Source: Scolanthus callimorphus (lineage: Eukaryota > Cnidaria > Anthozoa > Actiniaria > Edwardsiidae). Taken from it: 64,000 nt of DNA. The translations under genes and the position numbers were made by a program. Where the stretch lies: NCBI GenBank assembly GCA_033964015.1, contig JAWWUD010000062.1, positions 606,001-670,000 on the forward strand. Reading direction: 5' to 3'. The notes below the pieces were generated by a model. It made no database searches and was not told the DNA's origin. It saw only the letters and a program-made list of their open reading frames with translations. This document shows, piece by piece, positions 33,810-46,140 of the stretch (positions within the stretch are counted from its first letter, which is position 1; each line of letters starts with the position of its first letter).

Positions 33810-35620
33810 GTCTCATTCCTCAAAAACTGAACCAAGTACCACACTAGAAATTCCAAATACATTCAGTTTTCCTTGGAGGATTCAAGCAAAAGTGGAGTGA
33901 CTTTTGGAATTCATGTCGAAGTTATTTAATTTATTTATTATCTTCAAGCGGTCGTTTCTAATTGTATTTCGAATGAAAAACATTCATTCAGTAATCCTCA
34001 CTGATCCGAGGCACTTTGAACAGCAATGGAAAGTCACATGTAATGCTTTGAGGTGTAGAAGATATTAATTTACCTAGAAAAAGCATCACGAAAGTGTATT
34101 CTGCTGGAATTTATGTGTAGTACTTGCCATCTGGAAATTGACAATGTTGTAGCAATAATTATTCAGGTCAAAATTAAATATTTTATTGTGGAAAAACTGA
34201 ACCAAGTACCATGACGAGAGTCGGCACATACATTCTACCATCTACATTCATTTGTATCGCCGTGGAGTTGTTCTTGGAACTTGTGTCCAACAAGCTGAAA
34301 ACAAATATTTTATTCAAATAAGTATTCCTCCTACAGTGTTTAATAGCTTTCACCAATTCACAAACATAATTTACAAAAATAAACAATAGCACAGGAAAAA
34401 AATTCAAACAAATGATAACAAAACTTTGGTGAGGGTCGCACAACAGAGAGAGGCTCCAAATTAAGTGCGCATCGTGTAGCGATGTCATTTGCAATTACAC
34501 TCGAAAAAAATTCAATCAGAGATATTCGCTGATCCGAGACTCGATTTAAAGCAGTGGAAAGTAGCAGGGAATGCTTTGAGACATTGGAGATAATATGAAA
34601 GATTTGAATTTTCCAAGAAAAAGCACATCGAGATTTCAAGTAGATTGTTTGCTTGCATCTTGAAATTAGCAATGTTATGGCAAGAATTATTCAGGTCAAA
34701 ATCAAATACTTTGTTGTGGAAAAACTGAACCAAGTACCACAACGAGAGTCGGCACAGACATTCTACCATCTACATTCATTTGTATCGCCGTGGAGTTGTT
34801 CTTGGAATTTGTGTCCAACAAACTGCAAACAAATATTTTATTCAAATAAGTATTCTTCCTACAGTGTAGCGATGTCATTTGCAATTACACTCGAAAAAAA
34901 ATCAATCAGAGATATTCGCTGATCCGAGACTCGATTAAAAGCAGTGGAAAGTAGCAGGGAATGCTTTGAGACATTGGAGATAATATGAAAGATTTGAATT
35001 TTCCAAGAAAAACGAGATTTCAAGTGGATTGTTTGCTTGCATCTTGAAATTAGCAATGTTATGGCAAGAATTATTCAGGTCAAAATTAAATACTTTGTTG
35101 TGGTAAAACTGAACCAAGTACCACGACGAGAGTCTGCACAGACATTCTACCATTCATTCCAATTGACGTGGAGTGGTTCTTGGAATTTGTGTCCAACAAA
35201 CTGAAAAAAAAATCAAATTCAAATAAGTATTCTTCCTACAGTGCAGCAATGTCATTTGCAATTACGCTCCAAAAAATTCATTCAGAGGTCTTCGCTGATC
35301 CGTGACTCAATTTAAACTGAAAGTCGTATGGAATAGAATGCTACGAGGACTTTGAGGCACTGGAGATATGAAACATTGGAATTTTTCAAGGGAAAGCACA
35401 TCGAGATTTCAAGTATTCTTTGCTTGCCAACTTGAAATTAACAATGCATTGCAAGTAATTATTCAGGTGAAAGTTAAAAATTTTGTTGTGGAAAAACTGC
35501 ATGAAGTACGAGTCAGCACAGATGTTCTGCTATCCACATTCATTTGTATCGCCGTGGAGTTGTTCTTGGAATTTATGTCCAACATACTGAATATGCACCA
35601 AGGGTAATTACAACCATATC
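33810..35620 (+). repeat. Tandem array of ~370-530 bp units, five copies
   Basis: Anchor AAAAACTGAACCAAGTACC starts near 33822, 34192, 34720, 35104 and (altered) 35492; second anchor GCTGATCCGAGACTCGATT near 34000, 34528, 34918 and 35294. Units are 80-95% alike, the 34192 unit carrying an extra ~140 bp. Overlapping open frames are by-products of repetition. Confidence 0.82.
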
Positions 35621-35827
35621 CGCCCTATCACAAAAACATTCAGAAACTTCTAGCTATAAAGAGTGCACACATCAGAAAATCACGGGCTTTCTGAAAATAT
35701 ACACAATATTTTCTTTTATTAATACAAATCAAGAGAAAAAATATCATTTTCTCTTGTTCAAATATGATATTATCGCTTCAGAATCATTCACTCGATGTGT
35801 TATCTGAATCGTAAACACTATTCGAAT

Positions 35828-36015
35828 TAGCCTGCTTGCAGGAAGTAGATAGTGTTTTTTTCCGCATAGAAAGCCGAGTTTCAGATCGCCGGGCGCCATC
35901 TTGGATATTTTGGTCGCGCGGCCTGGGATCGAACCAAAAAATACGAAGGGTAGGGGGGTCGGAAAGAAAAAGGAAGGAAAAACCGCCTGCTGGAAGACTA
36001 GGGCTCCCCCAAGAC
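35828..36015 (+). repeat. Left terminal inverted repeat of the AcademH-like element
   Basis: Begins with a self-complementary CCTGC-TT-GCAGG hairpin. The helicase start codon lies 113 bp beyond its inner edge. Divergence from the right copy suggests an old insertion. Confidence 0.68.
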
Positions 36016-36127
36016 AAAATTTGAATCCCGTCCACCAGCAGACGGGGTTTCTGATTGGTCAAAAAACAATAGAGCTAGGTTATGATAACAGCAGTCGCTT
36101 TTACATTTTGTCACACATTCTAGAATC

Positions 36128-38617
36128 ATGGCGGACGTGAAAGAGTTAGTAAGCAAAGCGTTATCATTCTTGGATTCCAAGGGGAAAACGATCGTTTTAA
36201 AGGCCGAACAGGAGAAAGCGCTGCACAGCCTTCTTGAGGGAAACGATGTTATGGCAGTTTTGCCAACAGGTTTTGGAAAAACCATGATTTTTACGATGTT
36301 TGCTGTTGTTGCTCGAGAACGAACACAAGTATCAAGTTCAGTCTTGGTAATCTCGCCGCTCAACAGCATAATCGCCGACCAAATCGCTGATCTAGAAGGA
36401 TTATGCACAGCTGCAGAACTTACAGCAGACAACATCAAAGCAATACTGAAAGACCCGCCGCAATTTATTTACTCTTCGGCCGAGAAAGTCCTCGAAGAAC
36501 GCTTCCTTCGTGCTCTCAAAGATGTCGGTTCTGAATTACACAAGCGTATATCATTGATTGTCGTAGACGAGTCGCATACAGTGGAAACGTGGACGGGAAA
36601 AAGGTATTTTTGTGGGCAATTTAAGCTTATGTGCACTCATTTCTCGTCGTTGTTACGGCCGATCAACAAGCTGGTTCGTTATTCTTCAATGCCGAATGTC
36701 TACAACAAAAAGCAAGCTTACTTTTCACCGCGAAAATTACGTGAGAATCATCTTCATGCTTTTTCCTATAGTAAGCACGAAGTTTTGAATTTGAACCTTA
36801 AGCATCTTAAGCCATCTTTTTGTAATACATAAAGAATTTAATATTTTCCATAAAAGCAGCCTGAACCGCCATAAGCCCCACCGGTTTTCTCACGCGCTTT
36901 TAGTACATTTCGCCATCGTTGGTAACATATTCCATTTTACAATTTATTTCCTACCCATTTTCGATCTCTGTACTGTTATTTTTATATTTGTTCAGAATGC
37001 ACTGTTTTTATAATTGTCTTGGTTTTATTTCTTCTCACAGGAAAGCAAAAGGAAAAACAGCAAGGTGCAAGAAGCATTCAGAGAGGCTTATGGAAAATTA
37101 TCCATACTAAGATCAATGTGCAAAGAAGGTAATACAACTTTACATAAAAGCAAAGCTTGCAAAGAGTGTGGTGATATAGCCAGGTTTATTGCCAAAGGGT
37201 ACCTGACAGAGAACTCAAGTTTTTCAGTAAGCACTAGTTTCCTCACCTACTCCTACTCTCTTTTCTTGTGAACTGTTAGATTCAGGACTTCCCATCTCAA
37301 AAGGATGTAGATCGATGTTGCCAGCTAATTTAAGTATACAAGTATTGACTAGACTGCAGAATGGCTAGATTGCAGCCTGGGAGGTTGCAGTGCATTGAAA
37401 ATATAGTGCAGGAAAATAATTGTAAAATTGTGCATTTAGGTTTTTGCAGGCGTTGCAGTGTTAGCTCTTACTGGCACAGCAGACACTTCAACTCAGAAGA
37501 CAATCATGAAGGAATTGCTACTGAGTTCATCGGCTACACAGATATTTGTGAGCCCCAATAGAGTCAACCTGAAGTTTTCTGTGACTAAAGTAAGAAAGCA
37601 GGAAATGATGAAGCAGCTGGAATGGGTTGTGTGTGAAGCAAAAGAGAAAGGAGTTGAGATGGCGAAGACGATCATTTTCTGCAACTCTCTTGTCGACATT
37701 GCTGGAGTGATAAACTGGTTGATGATGAGACTAAGGAGTGCAGCGTTTCACCCGCAGGATTCAAGGAAGCGAGAACACTGCATAGTAGGCATTTATCACT
37801 CACTTACACTGGAACAAAACAAGGAAAGGGTAACTTCATCATTGAAAGGAAGTGGACTGAAGAGGATTGTCATTGCAACAACTGCCCTTAGCATGGGAGT
37901 TAATTTTCCTGATGTAAGATTTGTGCTTATGTTTGGCCCACCACGAAGTATTCTTGATTTTCATCAAGAGGCTGGTTGTGCAGGATGGGATGGCATCAGA
38001 TGTTATTCTGTACTTCCATGGCCAGCAAGTTACACACTGTGAAGATGAGATGAGGACCTTCTTAAAAAGCTCTGGTTGTGTCAGAGTGGCAGCTTACAAG
38101 TCCCTTGACAGCAGAATAGAACCACTGCAGCCATCGCATGCCTGCTGCACTGTCTGCTCTGCTGAATGTGAGTGCGGTGCAGATGACTGCAGGTCCACTG
38201 ATGAAGAACCTGATGATCCTCCAGAGGATGGAAATACAAAAGAGCGGGTGATTTCAGATGACGTAAAGGAGTTGCTGTCAAACTCACTCAAGGAGATCCA
38301 GAAGGACCTTGAGAAATGAAGCAATTGTGCCATTTGGGTGCACACATGGATTCTCCAACGAGCTGATTGAAGATGTTGTGGAACATGCAGTAAAACTATT
38401 TTCTCTGGAAGACATTGTGAAATATGTACCAGTATTCTCATTACAACATGGAGCCAAAATTCTAGAGGTATTTTCTGAGATATTTGATGACTGTGAGGAA
38501 TTGAGTGACCTAGCTGTACAGACCATCAGTCCATCGACTGGAGGACACATAGGTCTTTTACTTGAAAGTGAGTACTATGAGGAAATGTTTGAAGGCCCTG
38601 ATTTAGATTTTCTCTAG
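36128..38617 (+). pseudogene. RecQ-like SF2 DNA helicase, frame-broken
   Basis: Exons by splice signals: 36128-36603, 37041-37128 and 37450 onward. Helicase motifs in order: motif 0/I (EQEKAL...LPTGFGKT, Walker A), Ia (SPLNSIIADQ), II (VVDESHTVETW, DESH form), AFREAYGKLSILRSM, III (LALTGTAD), IV (TIIFCNS), V (ATTALSMGVNFPDVR) and VI (HQEAG then damage). A Cys-rich block (ACCTVCSAECECGADDC) and an acidic tail follow. Breaks: exon 1 to exon 2 phases do not match; motif VI loses both arginines and its frame near 37985; another frame change near 38310. In an intact element it would unwind DNA during transposition (inference). Confidence 0.85.
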
Positions 38618-38632
38618 AATAATATAGAGATC

Positions 38633-38900
38633 TATTTAACAATTAGACCTCAAGGCCAAATGTTCTATGATGAATAGACCACAAGGCCGAAGGCCGTATG
38701 GTCTATTGATATCATAGCACATGAGGACGAGAGGTCTAATTGTTGTAGTATAAACCAACTAGTTTGCTGGTTTTCACAATGAAACCATTATTTTGTTGAG
38801 TTTTCTGACAAAGGGAGGTGGTGGTGTGCCAGGTACGGTCTATCACTAATATACCATTAGTAGCTCAGCCAATCAGAATACAGGATTTGAAATTTCATGA
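38633..38900 (+). repeat. Repeat family C, copy 1
   Basis: ATTTAACAATTAGACCTCAAGG ... GAGGTCTAATTGTT forms a hairpin, followed by GGTCTATCACTAATA and ACCATTAGTAGCTCAGCC. Same orientation copy at 41550. Lies just downstream of the helicase frame inside the transposon. Confidence 0.65.
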
Positions 38901-39717
38901 TAAATATTTATTTTACTAATTAGAGCATGTCAAGAAAAAAGTTGCTGGATGACATCTAAAAAATTGAAAAGTCAATGACTAAAGAGCCCGTGCCAGCCAC
39001 TCCTTTGTTATTGTTTTCATTCAATATTAGAAGTATAAATCTCTAAAAAGGCATCTAAAAACAAATAATCAGATTTGATTTACCAAATTAAATCAAGAAC
39101 ATTGCTGTATATTCTCTAAATCAGCCGATGGAAATGGATGCTTTCTCTGACTTGGTATGTTTCCTTGCTTTCAAAATGGCGGCTGACACAGGCTCTTCAA
39201 AACTGCAGTATCATTTTTCACACATAAGCCAGAATAGGGAAATTTCTTGAAGCACTCAGAGAAAGTGAAGCTGTCAAATATTGTTGTCTGGGCCCTTTTT
39301 GTAGGACACAGCCCAATTCCTAGATTAATGCTATGTACAAAACTCTATATCTACATGTACATATTCATTACATTATATTTAACAATCAAAATTGAAAACA
39401 TGAACACAGCAGCCATGAAACCTTGATGTTTCCTTGATTCTCATGAAATAAAGTCTGGGCATTCCATTAAGGTGGGGCCAAATTGCAATGGCCACCTATA
39501 GTGGGTATATATTTTTAGAAACACATAATATAGCATTTCTCATAGCTCATAATTTTATTTTCATAAAATGTATGTGAGAGAGAGTAGTTTCGATAAGCTC
39601 ACACACAAAAATTTCTTTGAAACTCTTGAAAACGCAAAATTTTCTATTCAAGAATAGGATTGAAACCGAATAAAGCTCAACCAGTTGCACAGTTTCCTAT
39701 TTCCAGCAAAGCATCAA
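38901..39717. other. Non-coding DNA between the two transposon genes
   Basis: AT-rich, 3' flank of the helicase frame. No genes recognised. Confidence 0.35.
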
Positions 39718-39858
39718 TGATTGGCCATTTCTATGTGTGCAGGTGGTTGCTGGGTGTTTTTATCCCAGAACACCTGTTCCGTTCTGCCACAATCAGCAAA
39801 AAGACCAGGTTTTCCGCGATAAAAAACCAGCAACCATCTGCATGCAGGCTACCAATCT
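39718..39858. repeat. Palindromic repeat
   Basis: GATTGGCCATTTCTATGTGTGCAGGTGGTTGCTGG on the left (about 60 bp) is mirrored by the minus strand of 39800-39858 (GCAGATGGTTGCTGGTTTTT). Probably a small foldback MITE. Confidence 0.55.
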
Positions 39859-39952
39859 TGTAAACTCCCATCAAATGTTTTATGGAATTGCCCATTTCAT
39901 GTTTATGAACTGCAGTCAAGCCTCATAATATTAATAAATTGTTATTAGCTAA

Positions 39953-42900
39953 CTATTGATGTCTTAAACTGAATACTGAGTCCCACAGCTTGATATGGTC
40001 TTTCATCCAACCATGGAGGTCTCTGTAGTCCAACTTCGTCAGTAGAGATGGGCCAAAATCTAGAAATGAGGGATGGCCTAAGCGCCCCTGCTGATATTGG
40101 AAAGCCTTTATCTGCATCAAATCTTTAGTGATTTGGGAAACTGCATCTTCTTGCTTAGTATTGGATCGGTAACCGATAGACCGTTTTCTGTCACAGTCTT
40201 GGTCAACAGCATCCAAAATCAACTCGACAGGTTCAATGGTGTTGGCTATTCGCTGTGCTGATTCTTCGTTTAGATTAGCACCCAAGGCCTTCCACATCGT
40301 TTTCACGATCTTATTCATTTGTTCCATTCGCAAATCCAAGGGAATATTGCCCCCCTGTAGTCCATGTTTATTAAAAAAGCGGTTCCACATTAGGATGTGA
40401 GCGTCCTTCTCTGACAAAGCACCAGCAATCTTGACCAGATATAAGAGGACAACATATGAGTACTTTGTTTTGTGGTGGGCCTTGAATAGAAGTAATGCAA
40501 ATCTGTAAAGTTCATGGAGCCTTTGTCCATCCCCTTCCTTAATGCAATCATCAAACTCCATAAGAGTGAGACCTAGTACTAGCTTGCTACGGTGATAGTT
40601 ATATAAGTGGTCCTCCTTAGATTCTGGTGATGTGACTGAATCATCTGCTACTGGGGAAGAAAACTCAGTATGTCCTTTTTCATGGCTACAAAACAAGACA
40701 CGCAAAAAAACGAATTAGAATAAAGTTATAAGGATTCTTTTCAGGGCTGATCTAGGGGGCCAGCCCCTCCCTTTTGGGAGATTTTCCATACTTTTGCTGA
40801 TTGTCTGAAGGAAATTTGCAAAATTTTGACCCATACTTTCACTCGATTGGCAATCCCCCTTTCTGAAATTCCTGTATCTGCTGTTTATACTCTCACACTT
40901 TCTCATCATGAATAGGGCGTAGAAATTACTATTTTGCTTGCCAGATGGGCCAGTTGCATATTAATATTATACTAGGATGTGGCATACATGGAAAATCCCA
41001 TGCATCACAAAGAACATGCATGAGACAAGACAGGGAAGCATGCCACAAGTATAACTTTTTTTATACCAAGCTAAGGAAAATGCAGGGGATGGCAAACTGC
41101 AAGTCTGAAATGTTGCATAATGTGCAACAGCTTTCACTGCTTTTGACTGCCTGCATTTTCTGTAGCATGGTATAGCCCCAATCTTTGATGTTGGGATTCT
41201 TACAACTATTAATAATTTTGTACCTGTTTCGAATACTTCTTGTAGAAAATACCAATCTACACCCTTGGCGACAGTAGAAATAACCATATGCGTCTCTTTC
41301 ATCACCCTGGTATTGATCGTGCAAATATGAATGTTCCTTCACCTCATGCCTAAGAAGCATGCAAAAAAATTCAACTCCCTGTTATATTTCCCATCTCTTT
41401 CAGGCTATTTATTTACCAATATTTTCACAGGACATGCTTCTTCAGACGGAATCTGGTATCACTCGTGGTCCTGCATTTAGAATGCTGTTTATGATTAACT
41501 TAATATTTTGTGTCTCATAGTCAAAAATGTTAAAATAATATCATTCTGTTATTTAACAATTAGACCTCAAGGCCGAATGTGCTATGATGAATAAACGAGA
41601 GGACGAGAGGTCTAAATTGTTTTAGTATAAAACAACTCGTTGGTTTGTTTTGGCAATGAATTCATTATTTATGTTGAAAAAAATCAAGGAGTTTTCTTGC
41701 AAAGAAAGGTGGTGGTTTTGCCAGAGATGGTCTATCACTAATAGACCATTAGTAGCTCAGCCAATCAGAATACAGGATTTGTAATAGACCATTAGTTGGT
41801 TTATACTAAAATGCTATAGTAGGTTTCTGCTGAAAAAAACACATACTTTTTCCTGCCAGAATGGAATGCATAGGTCTAGGTTCGGTACCCTACAAGGAAA
41901 CCTTGAAGCTCCTGCCACATCCAGCTCCTCAACCTGCTCTACTAATGGTTGGATCCCTTCTTTATCCGTTATATGCTTCTTAACATACTCTGTGCACACA
42001 TGTAGAATCCACTTCCGTCTCTTCTCCTTTGGATATTTCTAGCAGGAAGGCTGCATGAGCTAGGTGAATCTGTTAAAAAGTATAACAACAATAATTATTA
42101 AACAATAATAAGCACTGCAAGATTTTTGTTTTTTGACCAGGTGATGTCATTGCAATTATTTGAAAATTGGAAAAGCACTTCTTGGGGAGCATGACCTATC
42201 AGGCAGCCAGTGAAGCTATTACACTATTGATGTCCACAGTTTCCTCTTTCTTTTTGCGTTATGTTAGCAACTGTGGCCTACTATTAATATGGCATTGGCA
42301 ATGCAATGGGCTAATAAATACAGATTATTTTTTTAAATACCTTCCATGGTCTCCATTCCATCATTGACATAAAGGAGGCACAAATATGGGCCTCAACTTC
42401 TCGCTGATGGAATTCCTTATACTCGTTGTAATGATTTGCAACCCCCTTGGCAGCATTCGTTTTTCCAGTTCTACTCATACTGGCCCTGGAGGTACCCAGT
42501 TCTCTGGCTGAAGAGTCCTTCACAAATATATTATATTCCACCTGTAATAAACATTATATGAATCACTGAATTGTATTTCAAATCTACGTGCTGTGTTAAA
42601 AATGGCACAGCCAAAGAGTGATGTGTTTCTAAGAATACAAATGTAGACTTTTTAGTAAACATTTCAGTATAAACAATTCACAATGTATTACAATTACCAT
42701 GTACAAATTGTACTTCGCATGCCAGTCTGCGAACTCAGTCTCTATGCCCTCGAGTCTATCAAAGGGGTTGACACCATCCTGGTAGGTCCACTGTGTGTTG
42801 CGGGCCCTCTCCTCAAAGAGCTGATCTCCATGGAAGGGTACACTGTCCAATACCTCTGTCTCGCCGTTTTGAACCCTTATGGGAGTATACTTCTCTTGGT

Positions 42901-45900
42901 TTGACAGAAGTAGTTGTGCCATATCCCCCGCCACATTTGGATTTAAAAACTCAATACCTAGAGAACACTGAAAAATAATAAATGTTCTTAGTATATACCA
43001 AATCAGTGAATAGTCATTTTCGCGCGCTCTGATTGAGGTTCCTGAACTAGTCGATTATCCAGCACTTTTATCTACTGTTTTGAGAAAACTCTCAAGCTTT
43101 CTATTGAGATTTCAGCACATGCTCCAATGCTAAAAATCAACCAATCAGCAACGGCCCTCAAATGCAGTTGAGTTTGGGAGCTCTGGATACAAGAATTTTT
43201 ATTTCCAGCTCTGATTAGTATAAGAAACTAGCTCTGAAACCTCTGATGTGTTAACTTCAGAGATTCAAGAGAGGTTGACAACCCAGAATGTTCAATGTAC
43301 ATCTTATCTTACTTGCACTTTCTGATTTCTCAGCTATTTTCTTAGAATACTTGTGGGGTATGTGGTATATTATCACATCCCTGAAGGGCTTGAATGCCTT
43401 CAGGTACTTGGTGATCACCCTGCTGATTAGAACTGCCCAATGACTGACGAGGTGATCCTGCACATCAGCTACCGGGAGGAGCTCGCTCATCTCAATATCA
43501 GCAATTCGCTTCCTTGGTGTGACTTCTGATAATAAAGGCTCAACAACTCTATTTGTGACCGCATACTGTTGCGTCCAGTGTAGTGATCTATTTGCGTAAT
43601 CTGCACTTTGTATACGAGCATGGATCATCAAGTCGATGTTGTCACCCACAATCCTAATATATACAAATGAAATGTTTTCATCAGTCAGATTATAACATAC
43701 CTATACATGTACCTGGGCCATTCTTCAAATATCAGGGACATGCATATGGGATAGGTGCCAACCTTTGACCTTTAAAATGCCCAAATTGTTCTTGTTTTGA
43801 GAAATATCTCAATAGAAACTATAGTCTTTTTTATCAAATGAGGGAGATTGAAAATAAATGTTGAAGAGCTTGAGATAAGGCTAGAATGTTAGTTTCCAAC
43901 AGAATTCTGGAAAACTGTCATCTCTGATATAGCAAGACTTCAAATTATTAAACTTGTTTGCATCAAGTTAATTGTGGATTCCTCATTTTCAGTGTTTCTA
44001 AAAACATTTAGCTAATTTCATCCCCCTCCCAACCCCCATTATTCCTTTGCGCTTTTCTCAAGGTCCTGGGTGGCAAAGTTAGATATTCTGGTACCTACTT
44101 GTAAGAAGGGCCTTTTGTTGATGATAACTGGTCTAATGCTTCCTTGATAACAGCTGGTGTCAAAACTCCTCCTTGAGCAATGCCATCCAAGATATCTTTG
44201 AGGTATTCTAGCAAATGTGCATATGGAGTCAATGACTCGACAGCAGTGGTCACCTCTCCCTCAGGTGCTATCTCCTTGGTCAACGCCTCTATGATAGTGT
44301 TCACCTCTCCCTCTGATGTTATATCAGAAGCCAATGCCTCAACAGAGGCCTGCATCTCCCCCTCTGGTGCTATATCAGAAGTTGCCTCCATAACAGTGCT
44401 CACCACCTCTGTGGTCAGAGCTTCAACAGCAGCGGCCACCTCTCTCTCTGGTGCTTTATCAGGAGTCAACGCCTCCAGGACAGTGTTCACTTCTCCCTCT
44501 GATGCTATATCAGGAGCCACTGCCTCAACAGCGGTCTGCATCTCCCCCTCTGGTGCTATATCAGAAGTTAACGCCTCCATGACAGTGCTCACCTCTCTCT
44601 CTGATGCTACAGGAGTCAATGCCTCAACAACAGTGGCCACCTCTCTCTCTCGTTCAACTTCATTAGCATTTGTCTTGCTGGTTTCTTTGCAAAATTCTTC
44701 TATCAATATCTGTAAATCCCTAGTGGAAGAGTGGCCAGTTGCATGTTCTGCCACCTTCTTCAGTACCAGGGCTGCAGTTTTTCTTTTCTCTATTTCTGTC
44801 TTCCATTCAAACAACTTCACACGACAGCTTCCACCCATCTTAGTCTGGAAAGCAACAATAGACTCAGGGGACATGCATATCCCTAGCTTTGAAAGCCGAT
44901 CTATGTCCTCCCACTTTGTTCCACTGTGAAACAATATCGTGGATATCCGGTAGGCTAACGCCGACATCTTATGGTTCCTGGCTCTCGCTGCTGCAGCTGT
45001 GGAAAGGGCCATACTGTTTGTTATTTTCAGGCTTTCATCGCTTGTTATCTTCACTCCATTAGCCCCCTTCAATGAAGCAGTCCAAAATGGACATGAGACA
45101 GCATATTCCTCCAGAAATTTCTTGTTAGAAAACTGCCCCACTTCTGTCGGTGATTTCGCAAGGAGAATTGATTTCCGGGAATCTTTACAGTAATCTGTGA
45201 ACTCCGCATCCACAGCTTTTCTTATCGGATCCAGGAGTTCTGTCTTAATTTCCTCGTGCTTGAATATTGAATTTGCCACCGTTTTCCAGTTTTTCTTGGA
45301 AATGTTGACAATAATAGACGTCGATTCCTTCGAGAAAGAACTTCTACACTCAACATTGCCGTTGGGGTAAACAATGGCAATTTTGACCTGGGTGGTAGGC
45401 TTGTCCAGGAGGCCTTCGACATTGAGATGCGCGTCAACATTGGTCAAGTTCTCTTTTTCCTTTCCGAATGACAACGATTTCTTGGCTCCGCTTGACCGTT
45501 TAGCTTTAGAGGAGGGGCGTCTTTCTGGTGAGATTGTAGTGGGTAGCTGCCTCTTGAATCTGCTTGATGGTGCGTCGCTACTCTCTCCTACATTCACACC
45601 TCGCTCCGTTTCGTCGATTACTCGGCGGTCTTCTCGTTTTCTGTCACCGATTTCAGCAGCTTGTAGAAGAGATGCGTGTTCCTCAAATTCCTGCCGCATG
45701 GCTTGCAAATTCTATCGGAAAATTTATCCGATTTTGCCACATCGAATCCGAGCTCAGCGCATAACTGGCTAGCAGTTTTGTTCTCAAGATCTCGAAATTC
45801 TGATTTGTCGCTGTACTCTTTCCTCTTCGAAATTGTAAATATGTTTTCAGTTGAAATATACGCAACTCTTCCGTATCGAAGAACTAGCTTTGTTCTGCAA

Positions 45901-45971
45901 AATCTGCACTCTTCCTTCGGATTTTCGCGGCTTGCGCTAGCTAATTTTTTCGGTGTTTCGCGCTTCTCCAT
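39953..45971 (-). CDS. DUF6589-type (Academ-like) transposase, seven exons
   Basis: Exons on the minus strand: 45971-44099, 43653-43313, 42957-42698, 42541-42341, 42038-41902, 41349-41224 and 40685-39953 (TAG stop); every junction is GT-AG and phases agree, giving about 1,200 residues. The N-terminus has a C-x2-C...C-x2-C zinc module (EECRFC; ICKPCGR) resembling a ZAD domain. Next come a basic Ser-rich linker, the conserved block around CPFWTASLKG, NSMALSTAAAARARNHKMSA and LFHSGTKWEDIDRLSKLGI, and about nine 17-residue repeats (EGEVNTVLEALTPDKAP type). The conserved GDNIDLMIHAR starts exon 2; the last exon has LDLRMEQMNKIVKTMWKALG, where Asp/Glu may be catalytic (inference). One frame change between zinc module and main frame near 45618-45708; otherwise open. 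Splitting and condition suggest a recently active or slowly decaying gene. Confidence 0.8.
41550..41816 (+). repeat. Repeat family C, copy 2 (transposase intron)
   Basis: Same words as copy 1 at 38633 (TTTAACAATTAGACCTCAAG; GGTCTATCACTAATAGACC; TTAGTAGCTCAGCCAATCAG). It lies within the intron between exons 42038-41902 and 41349-41224. Confidence 0.65.
42990..43175. mobile_element. Foldback repeat family A, copy 2 (transposase intron)
   Basis: TTAGTATATACCAAATCA, TAGTCATTTTCGCGCGCTCTGATTG and ACTGTTTTGAGAAAACT match the MITE at 4108-4284. It lies in the intron between exons 43653-43313 and 42957-42698, so it landed after the transposon did or travelled in with it. Confidence 0.7.
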
Positions 45972-46140
45972 TCTCCATGACAAAAAAAGTTTCACGTGTG
46001 TTTGACAACTACACGCGGATTTGTTTTGATCGAAACGCTTGACAGTTCTTAACAATGAGGGCCTTTTCTTGAATCTGATTGGTCGATATCGAGTGCGTGA
46101 CATGTCACCGTTTGTGTCACGATCAAATAGGCGCGACTCG

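Noticed and set aside
33706..33900. 64-codon frame starting MMKLCIFPGSH
   Set aside because: Overlaps the first tandem unit and has no homologous frame conserved in the other units.
44180..44929. 249-codon plus-strand frame
   Set aside because: Antisense shadow of the 51-bp repeats in the transposase exon; low-complexity Ser/Thr/Ala/Ile composition and no motif.
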